Of a stretch of DNA of 64,000 nt, positions 61,961-64,000 are shown one piece after another. A program made the translations under genes and the position numbers. The stretch covers positions 311,074,437-311,138,436 of the forward strand of contig CM030361.1 in the NCBI GenBank assembly GCA_017893485.1, read 5' to 3'. Positions within the stretch are counted from its first letter, which is position 1. Every line of letters begins with the position of its first letter. The DNA is from Hemerocallis citrina (Eukaryota; Streptophyta; Magnoliopsida; Asparagales; Asphodelaceae). The notes under the pieces were generated by a model that ran no database searches, had not been told where the DNA came from, and was given only the letters and a program-made list of their open reading frames with translations.

Positions 61961-62204
61961 AAAAAAATTTTAAAAAATCTATGTTAAAATTTTCAAATTT
62001 TTAAATTTTTTTTTAAAAAAAAATTTATTTTTTTAATTTTTAAATTTTCTTTTAAATTTTTTATTTTTTTTAAATTTTTTGTAAGTTTTTGATATTTAGA
62101 TTTTTTGAATTATTTTTAAAGTTTTTAAATTTTTAATTTTTTTAGTTTTTAAGTTTTTTTATTTTTTAAATTTTTAAAATTTTTATTTTCTTAATTTTTG
62201 AATA

Positions 62205-62209
62205 GGAGA

Positions 62210-62252
<43 letters not shown>

Positions 62253-62306
62253 AAATAAATAAATTTAAAAAGGTGTTTTGGGTGGGGGGGAATTTGAATT
62301 TGAGTT

Positions 62307-62337
<31 letters not shown>
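62205..62337. repeat. GA microsatellite, T12 and G21 homopolymers
   Basis: A GAGA tract at about 62205-62249 is followed by a 12-base T run (62305-62316) and a 21-base G run (62317-62337). The G run would be hard to sequence, so its exact length should be treated with caution. Confidence 0.9.
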
Positions 62338-62340
<3 letters not shown>

Positions 62341-62429
62341 GTGTTTTGTAAGGTTAGATCTGAGCCTTTGATTTTCGGGGGATTGAAGGAGAGCCACTTG
62401 ATAGCTTTCTTTGTGTTCTATTATATAGA

Positions 62430-62888
62430 TGTTGTAGCCTCAATTGTGGGCTATAGTCCACAGTTTTCGGCCACTTTCGTAAGATTTTAAATTTTCCCTC
62501 ATTTTGTGGGCTATATTGCACTGTTTTCGATCACTTTCATGAGATTCATATTTTGCTAATTTGGGCTTATTTTGTGGGTTATAGTCCACAGTTTCCGACC
62601 ATTTTCGTGAAGTTTTGTATTTGACTGTTTTCGCCTAATTTGTGAGTTGTAGTACACTGTTTTCGTCCACTTTCAGGAGATTTCGTATTTTACTATTTTG
62701 GCCTCATTTTGTGGGTTATAGTCCACAGTTTCGGGTCATTTTTGTGAAATTTTGTATTTGAATGTTTTAGCCACATTTGTAGGCTACAGTCCACAGTTTT
62801 CGGCCACTTTTGTAAGATTTTTTATTTCTCTCATTTTTTGGGCAATAGTACACTGTTTTCAATCACTGTCAAGAGATTTCGTATTTTA
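62430..62888 (+). repeat. Satellite array block 5
   Basis: About 460 bp (two to three units) of the same satellite in the same orientation, resuming at the base after the Helitron and ending GTATTTTA in subunit A, where the LINE-like sequence begins. Confidence 0.95.
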
Positions 62889-63752
62889 GAAGGCGATTAG
62901 AAGGCGATTCAAAATTCAAAAACCCCTTCTTCCTCAGCATCTTCTCTCCCCAGATCCAGTCGATCCTCCCTCCTTCTCGCTTTCGCCTTTCAATCAACAT
63001 TGTTGAGCTCCCCATTCCCTGCCGACCCATCTTAGCCTTTTTGTTTTTGAGTCGGTGCTCTTCTTCCTCTCCTTCAGAGCTCAGAGCGTGGCGCTTCTCC
63101 CCTTTCGCTCTCCCTTTGTCCATCTCGGTGGTGGCCAGACCTGATCGGCCTTTTTGGCTCAACATCGACTCGCCTTCCTCCACCTCTGAGCGGTGTTGCT
63201 CCTCCGTCCAGTCGCCGGTGTCCTCTTTTAGTGTAAGCATTTCAGCCAGGAGTCTCCTCCCCCTACCAGCTGCGATCCAGTCACCCCGTTTCAACAGCGC
63301 GCTGTAAGTTTCTGGCCGTTTTGATCTTTAGTATTATTTCGGTAGTCTTGTTTTTGTGGGTTGATCCCTGGAGCATTTCTTTTGTTCTGTTGCTTATTCT
63401 TAGCGCTGTGTAGTGTTCCGTTATCAGTTAATAGTTGGTGCTGGCTTTGTGTTCCCCATTCCCTGGGGACTTTTTTGCCAGCGATTCTTCAGCTCATGTC
63501 GGTGTACTGACTGAGATATTCTTCTAGACTGGCCGTTCTATCTATCCTCTCTCTCTATATATTTTCTCCTATCTTGTTCTTCTAATTGGAGAGTGCGGTT
63601 TCTCTACTTTGAGAGGCACTGTGTTGTTATAGCACTGGTATCGTTTTTCTTGTGGAAATGTTATTGGTTTCCATTATGTTAGTGGTCTCTCTATCCTCTT
63701 CCTTTCCTTTTTTGGAGCTTAGTTTTTCTCCATTCTTGGAAGGGTCTCTTCT
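62889..63752 (+). mobile_element. 5' leader of a LINE-like element (or gene leader) with possible intron
   Basis: Non-satellite DNA begins GAAGGCGATTAGAAGGCG, an 11-bp direct repeat (AGAAGGCGATT), and turns CT-rich. A consensus splice donor, GTAAGT, is at 63304-63309, and a TTAG acceptor-like site is at 63719-63722, before the ATG at 63753. A 141-codon minus-strand frame (62869-63294) is Lys/Arg/Glu-rich with no recognised domain and runs into satellite, so I do not count it as a gene. Confidence 0.5.
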
Positions 63753-64000
63753 ATGAATCTTATCAAGGCTGTAGCGAGCTCTGATCGTTCAGCTTCGGAT
63801 CAGGACTCGCTGAGGAATGGTTCTACTTCTACTTGGAATTTCATTTCCCCCTCTCAGGGTTCTCCCAATTGCTTTAACTCCCCTTCGCATTATAGGCCCG
63901 ATCTTCATCGGGTCTGCTTCAGGTGCCTCCTTTCTGGGCATCTTAAGCGTGATTGTATGAATAAAATGAAGTGTTTATTCTGTGATAAGCTCGGTCACTC
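63753..64000 (+). CDS. LINE ORF1-like protein with double CCHC zinc knuckle, N-terminal part
   Basis: 82 codons are open to the window end. The ATG at 63753 is the first Met after an in-frame TAG at 63720-63722. Residues 1-50 are Ser/Asn-rich and featureless. Residues 55-68 form a complete CX2CX4HX4C zinc knuckle (Cys55, Cys58, His63, Cys68). A second begins at Cys74 and Cys77 with His82, and is cut off by the window edge. CCHC knuckles bind single-stranded nucleic acid. Paired knuckles near the N-terminus are seen in ORF1 proteins of plant LINE-type elements, which act in the ribonucleoprotein. An ordinary CCHC gene or a retroelement-derived host gene remains possible, since the reverse transcriptase would lie beyond the window. 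Confidence 0.6.
   Translation, partial: MNLIKAVASSDRSASDQDSLRNGSTSTWNFISPSQGSPNCFNSPSHYRPDLHRVCFRCLLSGHLKRDCMNKMKCLFCDKLGH

Larger units (their letters stand above)
60664..62429 (-). mobile_element. Non-autonomous Helitron, reverse orientation
   Basis: 1766 bp inserted exactly between A (60663) and T (62430) with no target duplication; joining the flanks restores a perfect satellite B subunit (TATTTGAA then TGTTGTAGCCTC). Read on the minus strand it starts TCTATATAATAGAACAC, a typical Helitron 5' end with TC, and ends GGGCAAACATAG. About 20 bp before that end is the hairpin GTGCC-GTA-GGCAC. The last four bases are ATAG rather than the usual CTRR, one deviation. No Rep/helicase frame is present, so it would rely on an autonomous partner. 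I cannot recognise captured gene fragments. Confidence 0.85.

Noticed and set aside
1..62888. CENP-B box in the satellite unit
   Set aside because: I saw no match to the CENP-B box pattern in subunits A, B or C. Centromere identity cannot be judged from sequence alone.
62869..63294. 141-codon minus-strand frame rich in Lys, Arg and Glu
   Set aside because: Its end lies in satellite DNA, and it is the complement of a CT-rich leader for a better-supported plus-strand ORF. No domain seen.

Overview
This window looks like heterochromatic nuclear DNA from a plant, most likely a flowering plant. About 46 kb of the 64 kb is one AT-rich satellite array. The other 18 kb is transposable elements of typical plant type: Ty3/gypsy LTR retrotransposons, a Helitron, a MITE and the 5' end of a LINE-like element. 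I see no ordinary host gene, tRNA, rRNA or CRISPR. The species cannot be named from the sequence alone.

The satellite occupies 1-12169, 17989-38691, 43780-44170, 48527-60663 and 62430-62888, always in the same orientation. Its unit is about 196 bp, made of three related subunits of about 69, 68 and 59 bp (called A, B and C here). All three share a core resembling CTCATTTTGTGGGCTATAG, so the array probably grew from an ancestral monomer of about 65 bp. On top of this are kilobase-scale duplications (about 1.2-1.6, 2.7 and 3.1 kb, and one at about 23 kb). Dozens of 60-128 aa open frames in the array are by-products of the repeat, not genes.

Insertions, left to right: (1) 12170-17988, a Tat/Retand-like Ty3/gypsy derivative with a 5' LTR, a primer-binding site, a gag frame broken by one amber codon, no pol, a 117-bp tandem repeat and a GAGCTC-rich 3' part. 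It is flanked by the 5-bp target duplication AGTAC. (2) 38692-43779, a 3' internal remnant plus a very long (about 4.9 kb) chromovirus-like LTR, itself carrying a 171-bp MITE inside a TA microsatellite. (3) 44171-48526, a reverse-oriented chromovirus-like 3' LTR (3.8 kb) plus about 550 bp of internal sequence, ending in a duplicated junction with the satellite. (4) 60664-62429, a non-autonomous Helitron in reverse orientation, inserted exactly between A and T of a satellite unit. (5) 62889-64000, the 5' part of a LINE-like element whose first ORF begins with a double CCHC zinc knuckle and runs off the window.

The most notable observations are these. Junctions of all three LTR elements with the satellite fall in one 9-bp stretch of the C subunit. 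The Gypsy copy has mismatched ends but a proper target duplication. The array shows multi-scale higher-order structure and a strong one-strand T excess. The 57-bp duplicated junction looks like a template-switch scar.
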